DNA from: Zeimonas sp050187175
GTDB taxonomy: Bacteria > Pseudomonadota > Gammaproteobacteria > Burkholderiales > Burkholderiaceae_E
Assembly (NCBI GenBank): GCA_050187175.1
Contig: JBFWXS010000022.1
Coordinates: forward strand, 12,172 to 76,171
Reading direction: 5' to 3'
DNA: 64,000 nucleotides
The position numbers and the translations under genes were made by a program. Of this stretch, positions 45,037 through 53,192 are shown piece after piece. The notes beneath the pieces are model-generated. The model saw nothing but the letters and a program-made list of their open reading frames with translations. It did not search any database and had not been told where the DNA came from. Positions within the stretch are counted from its first letter, which is position 1; each line of letters begins with the position of its first letter.

Positions 45037-45675
45037 TCAGCGCAGGCCGGCGATGTAGTCGGAAACGGCCTTGATCTCGCGGTCGGACAGGCGATCGGCG
45101 ATGGCCGCCATAGGCGCGCTGTTCCTGCGCGCGCCCTGGCGGAACGCGACCAGCTGAGACTCGGTGTAGTCGGCGAACTGGCCGTGTAGCCGCGGATACT
45201 GGGCCGGGATGCCGGCGCCGGTGGGGCTGTGGCAGCCGGCGCAGGCCGGCACGCCCTTGGACGGCACGCCGCCGCGATAGATCTTCTGGCCCAGCTCGAC
45301 CAGGTCCTTGTTGCGCGCGGCGGTGGGTTTCAGCTTCTGCAGCGCGAAGTGCGCCGACACGTTGCGTATGTCTTCCTCGGACAGCTGCTGCGCGAACGCG
45401 GCCATGACGGCGCTCGGGCGATCTGCTTCCTTGGCGCCGGCCTTGGCCCTGAAGTCGTGCAGCTGCTTGATCAGATAGTCGACGTGCTGGCCGGCCAGCT
45501 TCGGGTTGGCCGGGATCGTGCTATTGCCGTCAGCGGCATGACAGGCCGCACAGACTTCCTGCGCGACCTTCGCGCCCTTGTTCGGATCGACCTTCGCGGG
45601 CGCCTGCGCGAGGGCGGCTCCCGCGGTCAGGGACAGCGACAGAACAGCGATGGCCAGCGGCTTGGTTCGGAGCAT
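45037..45675 (-). CDS. diheme cytochrome c4-like protein
   Basis: This 212-residue periplasmic protein has a Sec signal ending ALAQA and two c-type heme sites, C42-AAC-H46 and C145-AGC-H149. Methionine ligands probably lie in SAVMAAFAQQLSE and APMAAIADRLSD, giving two similar half-domains as in cytochrome c4. It would carry electrons to terminal oxidases. It is divergent from engB, a usual arrangement in Burkholderiales. The frame is open upstream of 45675, but the signal peptide fixes the start. Confidence 0.93.
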   Translation of the reverse strand: MLRTKPLAIAVLSLSLTAGAALAQAPAKVDPNKGAKVAQEVCAACHAADGNSTIPANPKLAGQHVDYLIKQLHDFRAKAGAKEADRPSAVMAAFAQQLSEEDIRNVSAHFALQKLKPTAARNKDLVELGQKIYRGGVPSKGVPACAGCHSPTGAGIPAQYPRLHGQFADYTESQLVAFRQGARRNSAPMAAIADRLSDREIKAVSDYIAGLR

Positions 45676-45732
45676 GACGGACCCAAAAGGAACGGCGGAC
45701 GCGACAAAGCGCCCGATACAAACTCCGGATTG

Positions 45733-45738
45733 TACAAT
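45733..45738 (+). promoter_or_regulatory. candidate -10 element for engB-hemB
   Basis: TACAAT lies 56 bases ahead of the engB start in a short AT-richer stretch and overlaps the palindrome TTGTACAA (45730-45737). No convincing -35 was found. Confidence 0.4.
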
Positions 45739-45793
45739 AGCCCTCCGGCGCCAGTCATGCCGTCTGGCGCGCCCCCCTCTCTCCGAAAGCGCC

Positions 45794-46456
45794 GTGGCCC
45801 TCTCGCTGCTGACCGCCCGTTTCGCCACGACCGTCGTCAAGCTTGCGCAGCTGCCCGCCGACGGCGGCGTACCCGAAGTCGCGTTCGTGGGCCGATCCAA
45901 TGCCGGCAAGTCGTCCGCCATCAACGCGCTGTGCCAGCGCCGCCGGCTGGCCTTCGCCAGCAAGACGCCGGGCCGCACGCAAGCGCTGAACTACTTCGCC
46001 GTCGGTCCGGAGAAGCTGCCGCCGCAGGGCTATCTGGTCGACACGCCGGGCTACGGCTTCGCCACCGCCCCGCTGGAGATCAAGCGCGCCTGGGACGGGC
46101 TGGCCGGCCGCTACCTGTCGCAGCGCGACGCGCTGGCCGGCGTCGTGCTCGTGCTGGATATCCGCCGCGGCCTCACCGACCTCGATCGCACGCTGCTCGG
46201 CTGGGTCCGCGCCGAGGCGCCCATCCTCGGTCTGCTGACGAAGTGCGACAAGCTGAACCAGTCCGGCCGCGCCGCCGCCATGCGCGCGACCGAAGCGGCG
46301 CTGGTCGAGCTGGGTCTGCCGAACCCGCTGACTCTGCTATCGTTTTCGGCGACCGAGCTGATCGGACTGGAGGAGGGGCGCGAGTTCATCGGCCAGTGGC
46401 TGAGCGCGCCGGCCCGCCCGTCGGAGCCGGATCCGCCGTCCGCGAAGGAATGCTAA
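45794..46456 (+). CDS. engB: ribosome biogenesis GTPase (YihA/YsxC)
   Basis: This 220-residue GTPase acts in late assembly of the large ribosomal subunit. G1 is GRSNAGKSS (residues 33-41), G3 DTPGYG, G4 TKCDKL, and G5 SFSATE. GTG 45794 gives the family N-terminus (ALSLLTARFATTVVKLAQLP); upstream codons in the frame overlap the divergent cytochrome gene and are not credible. hemB follows after two bases and is probably cotranscribed. Confidence 0.95.
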   Translation: MALSLLTARFATTVVKLAQLPADGGVPEVAFVGRSNAGKSSAINALCQRRRLAFASKTPGRTQALNYFAVGPEKLPPQGYLVDTPGYGFATAPLEIKRAWDGLAGRYLSQRDALAGVVLVLDIRRGLTDLDRTLLGWVRAEAPILGLLTKCDKLNQSGRAAAMRATEAALVELGLPNPLTLLSFSATELIGLEEGREFIGQWLSAPARPSEPDPPSAKEC

Positions 46457-46458
46457 CC

Positions 46459-47481
46459 ATGACCACCCCCGTGTCACCGTTCCCGCAACGCTTTCCCGCC
46501 ACCCGCCTGCGCCGGCTGCGCCGCGACGACTTCACGCGGCGCCTGGTCCGCGAGCACCGGCTGGCGGCCGACGATCTGATCTATCCGATCTTCATCCTCG
46601 ACGGGCCGTCGCGGACCGAGGCCGTGCCGTCGATGCCGGGCGTCGAGCGCCTCTCGATAGACCGGCTGCTGCCGGTCGCCGAGGATTGCCTGCGGCTCGG
46701 CATCCCCGTGCTGGCGCTGTTCCCGGTCATAGACCCGGCGCTGAAGACGCCGGACGGCATCGCCGCCGCCGACCCCGAAGGACTGGTGCCGCGCGCCGTC
46801 GCGGCGCTGAAGCAGCGCTTCCCCGAGCTCGGCGTGCTGACCGACGTGGCGCTGGACCCGTACACCAGCCACGGCCAGGACGGCGTCATCGACGACGACG
46901 GCTACGTGATCAACGAACCCACCGTCGAGATCCTGGTCAAGCAGGCGCTGGTGCAGGCCCAGGCCGGCGTCGACATCGTCGCGCCGTCGGACATGATGGA
47001 CGGCCGCATAGGCGCGGTGCGCGAAGCGCTCGAAGGCGCCGGCCACATCCACACGCGGATCATGGCGTACTCGGCGAAGTATGCATCCGGCTTCTACGGC
47101 CCGTTCCGCGACGCCGTCGGCTCGGCCACGAACCTGGGCAAGAGCAACAAGAAGACCTACCAGATGGACCCCGGCAACTCCGACGAGGCGCTGCGCGAAG
47201 TCGCGCTCGACCTGCAGGAGGGCGCGGACATGGTCATGGTCAAGCCCGGCATGCCTTACCTCGACATCGTGCGCCGCGTGAAGGACACGTTCCGCTGTCC
47301 CACTTTCGTTTATCAGGTCAGCGGCGAGTACGCGATGCTGAAGGCTGCCGCGGGCAATGGATGGCTGGACGAGCGGACGGTCGCGCTGGAAGCGCTGCTG
47401 GCGATGCGCCGCGCCGGCGCCGACGGCATCCTCAGCTACTTCGCGCGCGACGCCGCGCGCTGGCTGCGCGAGAACGGCTGA
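46459..47481 (+). CDS. hemB: delta-aminolevulinic acid dehydratase
   Basis: This enzyme condenses two 5-aminolevulinates into porphobilinogen for heme synthesis. At 340 residues it is standard length. Schiff-base lysines are K207 (YSAKYASGFYGPF) and K262 (MVMVKPGMPYLD). The metal-site region DVALDPYTSHGQDGV has aspartates in place of the zinc cysteines, so it belongs to the magnesium-type enzymes. ATG 46459 has AAGGA upstream. corA starts seven bases after the stop. Confidence 0.97.
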   Translation: MTTPVSPFPQRFPATRLRRLRRDDFTRRLVREHRLAADDLIYPIFILDGPSRTEAVPSMPGVERLSIDRLLPVAEDCLRLGIPVLALFPVIDPALKTPDGIAAADPEGLVPRAVAALKQRFPELGVLTDVALDPYTSHGQDGVIDDDGYVINEPTVEILVKQALVQAQAGVDIVAPSDMMDGRIGAVREALEGAGHIHTRIMAYSAKYASGFYGPFRDAVGSATNLGKSNKKTYQMDPGNSDEALREVALDLQEGADMVMVKPGMPYLDIVRRVKDTFRCPTFVYQVSGEYAMLKAAAGNGWLDERTVALEALLAMRRAGADGILSYFARDAARWLRENG

Positions 47482-47488
47482 GCCTGCC

Positions 47489-48679
47489 GTGCAGTTCGTG
47501 CTCGTCAGCCCCGGCGCCGCGCGGGCCCTGCCCGAGCCGCCCGAGCAGCTGCCGGCGCACGGCTTCCTGTGGTGCGACTGCGTCTATGACGACGGCCGCG
47601 CCTGGCTGGAGCCGACGCAGCGGCTGACCGGCGTCACCGTGTTCGACGACCACCTCAGCGATTCCGAGAACCCGAACCATCCGTCGTACTTCGACTCGAC
47701 CAACGACTACGAAATGATCGTGTTCCGCGGTCTGGCCACGCCCGACGAGGACCTCGACCCGAACGACGTGATCCACATCCGCACGCGGCCCGCGGTGTTC
47801 TTCCTGTTCCCGGGCCTGCTGGTGACGATCCGTTCGCCGGAGAACCGGCAGATCCCCGCGCTGCGCGAGCGGCTGCTGGCGGCGGCGCGCAGCCGCACCC
47901 GCCTGCCCGAACTGCCCGAAGCGCTGATGCTGCGCATCGTCAATGGCCTGGTCGACCGCTATCTCGATCTGCGCCAGCCGCTGTCCGAACACCTGGAGCG
48001 GCGGCAGCGCGAGCTGCTCGACCCGCGCCGGCCGTTCCGCGACTGGTATGCGCTGCTGCAGAGCCGCCGCGAGATGCAGCGGCTGCAGGACCTGTGCGAG
48101 GAGCAGCTCGACGCGATCCAGGAATGGCGCGACGAGCGCGCCGAACGCACCGAAGCGCCCGGCTCGGCGGGCAAGGGCCTGCACCAGCTCAGCGACGCGC
48201 TGCTGGTCCGCACCAGCGACGTCGTCGAGCACATCCACCGCGTGCTGAGCCACGCGCGGCGGCTCGAATCCTCGGTCGAGAGCGCCGTGCAGCTGCACTT
48301 CTCGTCCACCGCGCATCGCACGAACGAATCGATGCGCACGCTGACCGCGATCACGGCGGTGTTCATGCCGCTGACGCTGATCACCGGCATCTTCGGCATG
48401 AACTTCGAGTTCATCCCGGGCCTGAAGGCTCCGTCCGGGTTCTGGTGGACGCTGGCCGCGATGGTAGTGATCGGGGCCGCGCTGCTGATCTATCTGCGCA
48501 CGCGCGCGATGATCAGCAGTGCGTCGCTGGTCGATCGCAAGGGGCGCAGCGCGCGCAAGCGCGGCGCGGAGGGGCGTGAAGGGCGTGATACTCGTGGTGC
48601 GCGTGAGGAGCGTGATACGCGTGATACGCGCGACGGGCGTGACGGGCGGGGCAGCACCGCGCTGGGTCCGCAGGAATAG
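47489..48679 (+). CDS. corA: CorA-type magnesium transporter
   Basis: This 396-residue member of the CorA metal transporter family has a large acidic cytoplasmic domain and two C-terminal membrane helices joined by the GMN signature (FGMNFEFIPG). It starts with GTG 47489; no in-frame ATG fits better. After TM2 (VVIGAALLIYL) the protein continues for about 60 residues, where most CorA proteins end within a few. That tail is a string of x-Arg-Asp triplets. It may be cotranscribed with hemB. Cobalt, nickel or zinc transport by the same family cannot be excluded. Confidence 0.9.
   Translation: MQFVLVSPGAARALPEPPEQLPAHGFLWCDCVYDDGRAWLEPTQRLTGVTVFDDHLSDSENPNHPSYFDSTNDYEMIVFRGLATPDEDLDPNDVIHIRTRPAVFFLFPGLLVTIRSPENRQIPALRERLLAAARSRTRLPELPEALMLRIVNGLVDRYLDLRQPLSEHLERRQRELLDPRRPFRDWYALLQSRREMQRLQDLCEEQLDAIQEWRDERAERTEAPGSAGKGLHQLSDALLVRTSDVVEHIHRVLSHARRLESSVESAVQLHFSSTAHRTNESMRTLTAITAVFMPLTLITGIFGMNFEFIPGLKAPSGFWWTLAAMVVIGAALLIYLRTRAMISSASLVDRKGRSARKRGAEGREGRDTRGAREERDTRDTRDGRDGRGSTALGPQE
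48572..48652. repeat. 9-bp tandem repeat, nine units, in corA tail
   Basis: Nine contiguous 9-bp units close to RSGCGTGAY fill 48572-48652 without a gap. They encode GRE-GRD-TRG-ARE-ERD-TRD-TRD-GRD-GRG. Confidence 0.9.
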
Positions 48680-48681
48680 CC

Positions 48682-49644
48682 ATGACCATCTCCAGATTGA
48701 CGCTGACGAAGCTGCGCGGCTTCGCCGCCGTGGCCGAGCATGGCAATTTCCGGGCCGCCGCGAACGCACTGAGCGTCTCTCAGCCCGCGCTGAGCGCGCA
48801 CGTCGCGGAGCTGGAGGAGATGCTCGGCGTCCCGCTCTTCCATCGGACCACGCAGCGGGTCGAACTGACCGACGAAGGCGCTCGGCTGCAAGCCAAGGTG
48901 CACCGCATCCTGCGCGAGCTGGAAACGATCGAGGACATCCGCCAAGAGGCCCAACTGCAGCGCGGGCGCATCACCGTCTCGTTCCTTCCCAGTCTCGCTA
49001 CCCACCTGTTTCCGCAGAGCCTGGCCAACTACAGCGCCAGCTATCCGAACATCAGCGTCTCGGTCATCGACGAGCCGGCCGATCGGATGGTCGAGACCAT
49101 CCGCCTCGGCAACGCCGATTTCGGCATCGGATCGGAACCGCTCGATCTCGAAGGATTTCGATTCGAGAAGCTCGCCGAGGAGCCGTACTCGCTCATCTGC
49201 CGCTCCGATGACCCGCTGTCGAAGGCAGCCTCGATACCCGCGAAAGCACTTTCGGATCTGGATCTGGTGGTGGTAAGAAGCTCCCCGAACGCCGTCGACT
49301 ATCTCACCCGCTTCTTCTCCGCCATCGGAACACCGCTGAAGCCCAGATACACCGTCAACTTTCACTACACGCTGGGCGGCCTCGTCCATGCGGGCATCGC
49401 GCACGGCTGCCTTCCCAGCCTCGGCCTGGGCATGACGGGGATTTCATCTCTCGTCGCCGTACCGATCGTCAAGCCGCGCGGCGTCCGCACTATCGGAGTC
49501 CTGATGCGCAACGGCGACAATCTGTCGCCCGCAGCGCAGGCCTTTCTGAAAGTGGTCAAGGAAGTGCTGCATACGCAGAAGCTCGGCCTGAAGGGCCTCG
49601 AAGGCAGCCGGCCGGCGGCCGCTGGACACCGGGGCCGCCGCTAA
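48682..49644 (+). CDS. LysR-family transcriptional regulator
   Basis: This 320-residue regulator has an N-terminal winged helix (LRGFAAVAEHGNFRAAANAL, then SVSQPALSAHVAELEEMLG) and a periplasmic-binding-fold effector domain (RITVSFLPSLATHLFPQSL). AGGAA lies seven bases before ATG 48682, two bases after the corA stop. It converges with the amidohydrolase-Bug pair and probably regulates it, though the binding site is not identified. The sequence is less G+C-rich than the backbone. Confidence 0.92.
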   Translation: MTISRLTLTKLRGFAAVAEHGNFRAAANALSVSQPALSAHVAELEEMLGVPLFHRTTQRVELTDEGARLQAKVHRILRELETIEDIRQEAQLQRGRITVSFLPSLATHLFPQSLANYSASYPNISVSVIDEPADRMVETIRLGNADFGIGSEPLDLEGFRFEKLAEEPYSLICRSDDPLSKAASIPAKALSDLDLVVVRSSPNAVDYLTRFFSAIGTPLKPRYTVNFHYTLGGLVHAGIAHGCLPSLGLGMTGISSLVAVPIVKPRGVRTIGVLMRNGDNLSPAAQAFLKVVKEVLHTQKLGLKGLEGSRPAAAGHRGRR

Positions 49645-49665
49645 GAAGAGCCTCTGATACCTGGT

Positions 49666-49766
49666 GCCTGCGCGGCGCCTGCCTGCGCGACGCCTGCCAC
49701 CGCGGCGCCTGCCACCGCGGCGCCTGCCACCGCGGCGCCTGCCTCGGCGGCGCCTACGCGATCGGC
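49666..49766. repeat. 15-bp tandem repeat, six to seven units, at lysR/amidohydrolase junction
   Basis: Three identical GCCTGCCACCGCGGC units (49692, 49707, 49722) are flanked by diverged ones at 49677, 49737 and 49752 and a partial at 49666. The array fills the spacer between two convergent genes and covers the last codons of the amidohydrolase. Confidence 0.9.
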
Positions 49767-51124
49767 CACTGCGACTTCACGCGGGCGCCGATTCGTTCCA
49801 GCACCCGCGGCGCTGCATCGCCCAGCTCGGCAAGAAGCGCCCCCACGTCTATCGTCTTCAGGCGCCGGTTCTCGACGACGACCGTTCCGTTCACGATGAC
49901 CGTCTCGACCAGCCGGCCGGAACCGGAATAGACGAGATTGGCGACGGGATTCGCATGCGGATTGGGATGCAGCTCGATGTTCCGCGCATCGACGACGATG
50001 ATGTCCGCCCGCTTTCCCGGCTCGATCGAGCCGATCTCATCGGCCCAGCGCAGAGCATGCGCGCCGTCTATCGTCGCCATCTCGAGGGCCTTGAAGCAGC
50101 TGATCACGACGTCCGCGCGCCGGGCATCCTTGTGGGCCGCCGCGGTCATGTGCATGTGCCGAATCATGTCTAGCGTCCGGCTCACGGTGGCCGCGTCGCT
50201 GCCCAGGCCGATCGTCATTCCGGCGTCGAGCATTTCCGGAATGGATCCGTGTCCGATCACACCGAGTCCACCCAACGTGCTGGTGCCGGGACAGTGGACG
50301 CCTTTGACCTCGTTGCTCACCAGCAGCGCGATCTCGTCCTCCGGAAGATAGCCCAGGTGCGTCAGCGACAGCCTGGGGCAGAGCAGGCCCAGATCGCGGT
50401 AGCGGTGCAGCGGGGCGGTCGCGCCCGGCGCCTTGGGCAGCACCATGTGGCCATGGATGCTCGTGTCGTAGCGGTCGGCCAGCGACCTGACCGCCAGGCA
50501 CAGGCCGTCGGACACGCGCCGGGAATCGGTCAACGTGAAGCCGGCTCGCAACCGCCCGTCCGCGGCGCCGTTCCATCGGTCGACGAAGGCTTCGGCTCTG
50601 GCCGCGACCGCCGCCCAGTCCCCACCGGGGCCGGGTATCGGCGCCCCGTCCTCGACATCCACTGATTCGAGCGCGAGCACGCCGCGGATGCCCGCATCCC
50701 GTGCTGCGCGCGCCACGCCTTCACCCTGGATGCTGCCGGCGTCATTGAAGCATGTCGTGCCGCTCAGCAGCATCTCCGCGAACGTGGCGGTCGCATTCAG
50801 GTAGGCCTCTTCTTCCGTCAGCACGCGCTCGTACGGCTGCACGATGTGCTTGATGCGGGGAACGAAGGGCAGATCGTCCGTCGACCCCTTGGTCATGTAG
50901 TGGACCGGATGGTGATGCGCATCGATGAAGCCCGGCAGCACCAGATCATCCGCGGCATCGATCGTTCTCGCCGCCGAGAAGGCCTGCCTGACCTCATCGC
51001 GCTTGCCCAGCCCGGCGATCCTGCCGGCATCGACCGCGATGCTGCCGTTGCGGATGATCCGCCTCGCCCCGTCGAGCGTGACGATGGAGCCGCCGTCGAT
51101 GATCAACTCTACGTTCTTCTTCAT
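49754..51124 (-). CDS. metal-dependent amidohydrolase (AtzA/TrzA-like)
   Basis: This 456-residue TIM-barrel hydrolase or deaminase has metal ligands H-x-H in DAHHHPVHYM, H in IHGHMVLP, H in SLTHLGYL, and D in IGLGSDAAT. The N- and C-terminal segments form the usual beta-sandwich (ELIIDGGSIVTLDG and KRADIIVVDARN). Relatives remove chloride or amino groups from heterocycles such as triazines, guanine or cytosine-like compounds. It lies nine bases after a Bug receptor, suggesting uptake and hydrolysis of one nitrogen compound. The substrate is unknown. Confidence 0.9.
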   Translation of the reverse strand: MKKNVELIIDGGSIVTLDGARRIIRNGSIAVDAGRIAGLGKRDEVRQAFSAARTIDAADDLVLPGFIDAHHHPVHYMTKGSTDDLPFVPRIKHIVQPYERVLTEEEAYLNATATFAEMLLSGTTCFNDAGSIQGEGVARAARDAGIRGVLALESVDVEDGAPIPGPGGDWAAVAARAEAFVDRWNGAADGRLRAGFTLTDSRRVSDGLCLAVRSLADRYDTSIHGHMVLPKAPGATAPLHRYRDLGLLCPRLSLTHLGYLPEDEIALLVSNEVKGVHCPGTSTLGGLGVIGHGSIPEMLDAGMTIGLGSDAATVSRTLDMIRHMHMTAAAHKDARRADVVISCFKALEMATIDGAHALRWADEIGSIEPGKRADIIVVDARNIELHPNPHANPVANLVYSGSGRLVETVIVNGTVVVENRRLKTIDVGALLAELGDAAPRVLERIGARVKSQWPIA

Positions 51125-51133
51125 CGGTCCGGG

Positions 51134-52117
51134 CTACTCGGCCGCCGTGATCTTTCCCAGCCTGATCTGCTCGCCCCGCCAGACGAGCTCCCTGGCTAGA
51201 TGCTTCTCGAAGTCCTCCGGATCCGAGGCCTTCCGTTCGTAACCGAGATCCACGACGTAGCGCTTGGCGCTGGCGGAATCCATGATGATCTCGCGGACGT
51301 CGTTCGCGATCTTCCTTCTGATCTCCAGGCTCGTTCCGCGCGGCGCGTACATGCCTAGCCAGGGCTTGGGATCGAGATCCTCCATGCCGAGCTCGGTCAG
51401 CGTCGGGACGTCGGGGTAGGACGGACTGCGCGAGGAGCCGCCGATCGCGAGTGCCCTGAGACGGCCGTTCTTCACGAACTCGACCGAAGCGCCGCTGCCG
51501 GCCAGGCCCAGCATCACCTCTCCCCCGATGACGGCATGCATCGACGGCGTCACCCCCTTGTAGGGCACCTGCGTGAGCTTCAGGCCGTGCCTGGCGGCCA
51601 TGTACTCGAAGAACACGTGCGACTGGCTGGCATTGCCGAACGAAGCATACGGAATGGGGACGGGCGAGGTTCTCGACTTGTCGAGCAGCTCGGCCATCGT
51701 CTTCACGCCGAGGCTGGGATGCGCCACTACGACGAACGCGAATCCGACCACTTGCGTCACCGGCGACAGATCGCGGACCGGATCGAACGCCATCTTCGTG
51801 AACAGATCCTGGAACAGATGCGGATTCGCGGTAGTCGTCGCATCCGAGGTGAACAGCAGCGTGTGGCCGTCGGCGGGTGATGTTGCAACGTGCTTGGCCG
51901 CGATGTTCGTCGAGGCCCCCGGACGATTCTCGACGATGACGGGCTGCTTCCACTTCGCCGAAAGCCGCTCGGCCAGCTGGCGCGCCAGCACATCGGAACC
52001 GCCGGCGGCGTACGGCGAAACGATCCTCACTGTCTTGGTCGGGAACTCCTGCGCTTGCGCGGCCGCGGTAGCGACAGCGAAGACGGACATTGCGAGCACC
52101 AGCTTCAGCGGCTTCAC
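51134..52117 (-). CDS. Bug/TctC-family solute-binding protein
   Basis: This 327-residue periplasmic receptor has a Sec signal (LVLAMSVFAVATAAAQAQ) and the family landmarks FPTKTVRIVSPYAAGGSDVLARQL and VIVENRPGAST. It starts with GTG 52117. As in the other Bug gene here, no TctAB genes are adjacent. It is first in the operon with the amidohydrolase and has its own promoter with an inverted repeat. Confidence 0.93.
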   Translation of the reverse strand: MKPLKLVLAMSVFAVATAAAQAQEFPTKTVRIVSPYAAGGSDVLARQLAERLSAKWKQPVIVENRPGASTNIAAKHVATSPADGHTLLFTSDATTTANPHLFQDLFTKMAFDPVRDLSPVTQVVGFAFVVVAHPSLGVKTMAELLDKSRTSPVPIPYASFGNASQSHVFFEYMAARHGLKLTQVPYKGVTPSMHAVIGGEVMLGLAGSGASVEFVKNGRLRALAIGGSSRSPSYPDVPTLTELGMEDLDPKPWLGMYAPRGTSLEIRRKIANDVREIIMDSASAKRYVVDLGYERKASDPEDFEKHLARELVWRGEQIRLGKITAAE

Positions 52118-52132
52118 GGAAGGCCTCTGTTG

Positions 52133-52176
52133 TTCAATAAAAATCTTATTGAACTATCGTTTTGATAAGTTGTCAA
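52133..52176 (-). promoter_or_regulatory. promoter with inverted repeat for the Bug-amidohydrolase operon
   Basis: On the minus strand TTGACA (52176-52171) and TTCAAT (52153-52148) are 17 bases apart. A perfect inverted repeat, TTCAATAA and TTATTGAA around five bases (52133-52153), covers the -10 and likely start point. This suits a repressor or LysR site 15 bases before the start codon. Confidence 0.65.
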
Positions 52177-52354
52177 CGAATCAGAAGAAACCCAGGGACG
52201 CTGAGCGAACAGGAACAGCGAATGCACGAATGCGGCCGCAACACGATCCGGACGGCTGTGCTACAGATCGAAGGAATCGATCCAGCGGCGCGCTGAAATG
52301 CAGTCCCGCCGTACGCTGGTGGGAGACCGTGAAGTTCGCTCGGACCTGGGCCCG

Positions 52355-53155
52355 TCAGCCTTCAGGCCGCGCCTTCGCTTGCCGCTGCCGCGCCGGCCGC
52401 GTCTCCGCCAGCACCCAGCTCGCATACGCCGGCCACACGGCATCCGGCGCCACCGTCACCATNNNNNNNNNNNNNNNNNNNNNNNNNNNNNNNNNNNNNN
52501 NNNNNNNNNNNNNNNNNNNNNNNNNNNNNNNNNNNNNNNNNNNNNNNNNNNNNNNNNNNNNNCCTTCCATCGGGTAGTAGACACCCGATACGAAGATCAT
52601 GGGCGTCAGCGCCAGCGTGAAATAGTAGGTGAAGAAATCGTAGTTGCGGGCCAGCGCATTGAAGCACAGGCCGATCGCGCCGAAGCACAGCCCGGTCAGC
52701 GCGACCACGGGCAGCACCAGCGGCAGCGTCGGCTCGCGCGAGACGCCCAGCACCCAGACGACGGCGATGATCGCCAGCCCCGAGAACACGCTCTTGGTGC
52801 CAGCCCACAGCCACTCGGCGATCACGATGTCGTCGAGATTCAGCGGCGCGTTCATCAGCGATTCCCAGGTGCGCTGCACGTGCATGCGCGAGAACGCCGA
52901 GTACAGCGACTCGAAGCTGGCCGCCATCATCGTGCTCATGCACATGGAGCCGGCGGCCAGGAACAGGATGTACGGCACGCCGTCGACCTGCTGCAGCAGG
53001 CGGCCGAGGCCGTAGCCGAAGGCGACCAGCACGATCAGCGGATCGGCGACGTTGCCGAGCACGCTGGCGGCCGCGAGCTTGCGCCAGACCAGCAGATTGC
53101 GCAGGTACACCGGCACGAAGCGGGTCGAGAAGCGAGGCGGTGCGTACAGGCCCAT
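52355..53155 (-). CDS. ABC-2 transporter permease (NodJ-like), interrupted by assembly gap
   Basis: This membrane subunit of a NodIJ/DrrAB-type exporter has about six helices. The N-terminal part is clean (VYLRNLLVWRKLAAASVLGNVADPLIVLVAFGYG split over TM1, with SMMAASFESLYSAFSRM nearby). The gap of 100 N falls after SGVYYPME, in the C-terminal third. The frame resumes and ends ARPEG. The N run may not be the true missing length, so total size is uncertain. It pairs with the ATPase 37 bases upstream. Confidence 0.88.
   Translation of the reverse strand: MGLYAPPRFSTRFVPVYLRNLLVWRKLAAASVLGNVADPLIVLVAFGYGLGRLLQQVDGVPYILFLAAGSMCMSTMMAASFESLYSAFSRMHVQRTWESLMNAPLNLDDIVIAEWLWAGTKSVFSGLAIIAVVWVLGVSREPTLPLVLPVVALTGLCFGAIGLCFNALARNYDFFTYYFTLALTPMIFVSGVYYPMEXXXXXXXXXXXXXXXXXXXXXXXXXXXXXXXXXXMVTVAPDAVWPAYASWVLAETRPARQRQAKARPEG
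52463..52562. other. assembly gap, 100 N
   Basis: An unbroken run of N lies inside the permease gene. The round number suggests a scaffold placeholder rather than a measured length. Confidence 0.99.
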
Positions 53156-53192
53156 TCGGCGTCCGGGTGCGGGTCGAGGCTATGCCGTGGCT

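Noticed and set aside
49692..49736. Possible CRISPR-like array
   Set aside because: Units are 15 bp and contiguous with no spacers.
49664..50173. Plus-strand protein of LPxRR repeats after lysR
   Set aside because: It reads the 15-bp array and then antisense amidohydrolase sequence; no start signal.
51573..52577. Plus-strand open frame spanning the N gap
   Set aside because: It is antisense to the Bug gene and passes through unknown bases.
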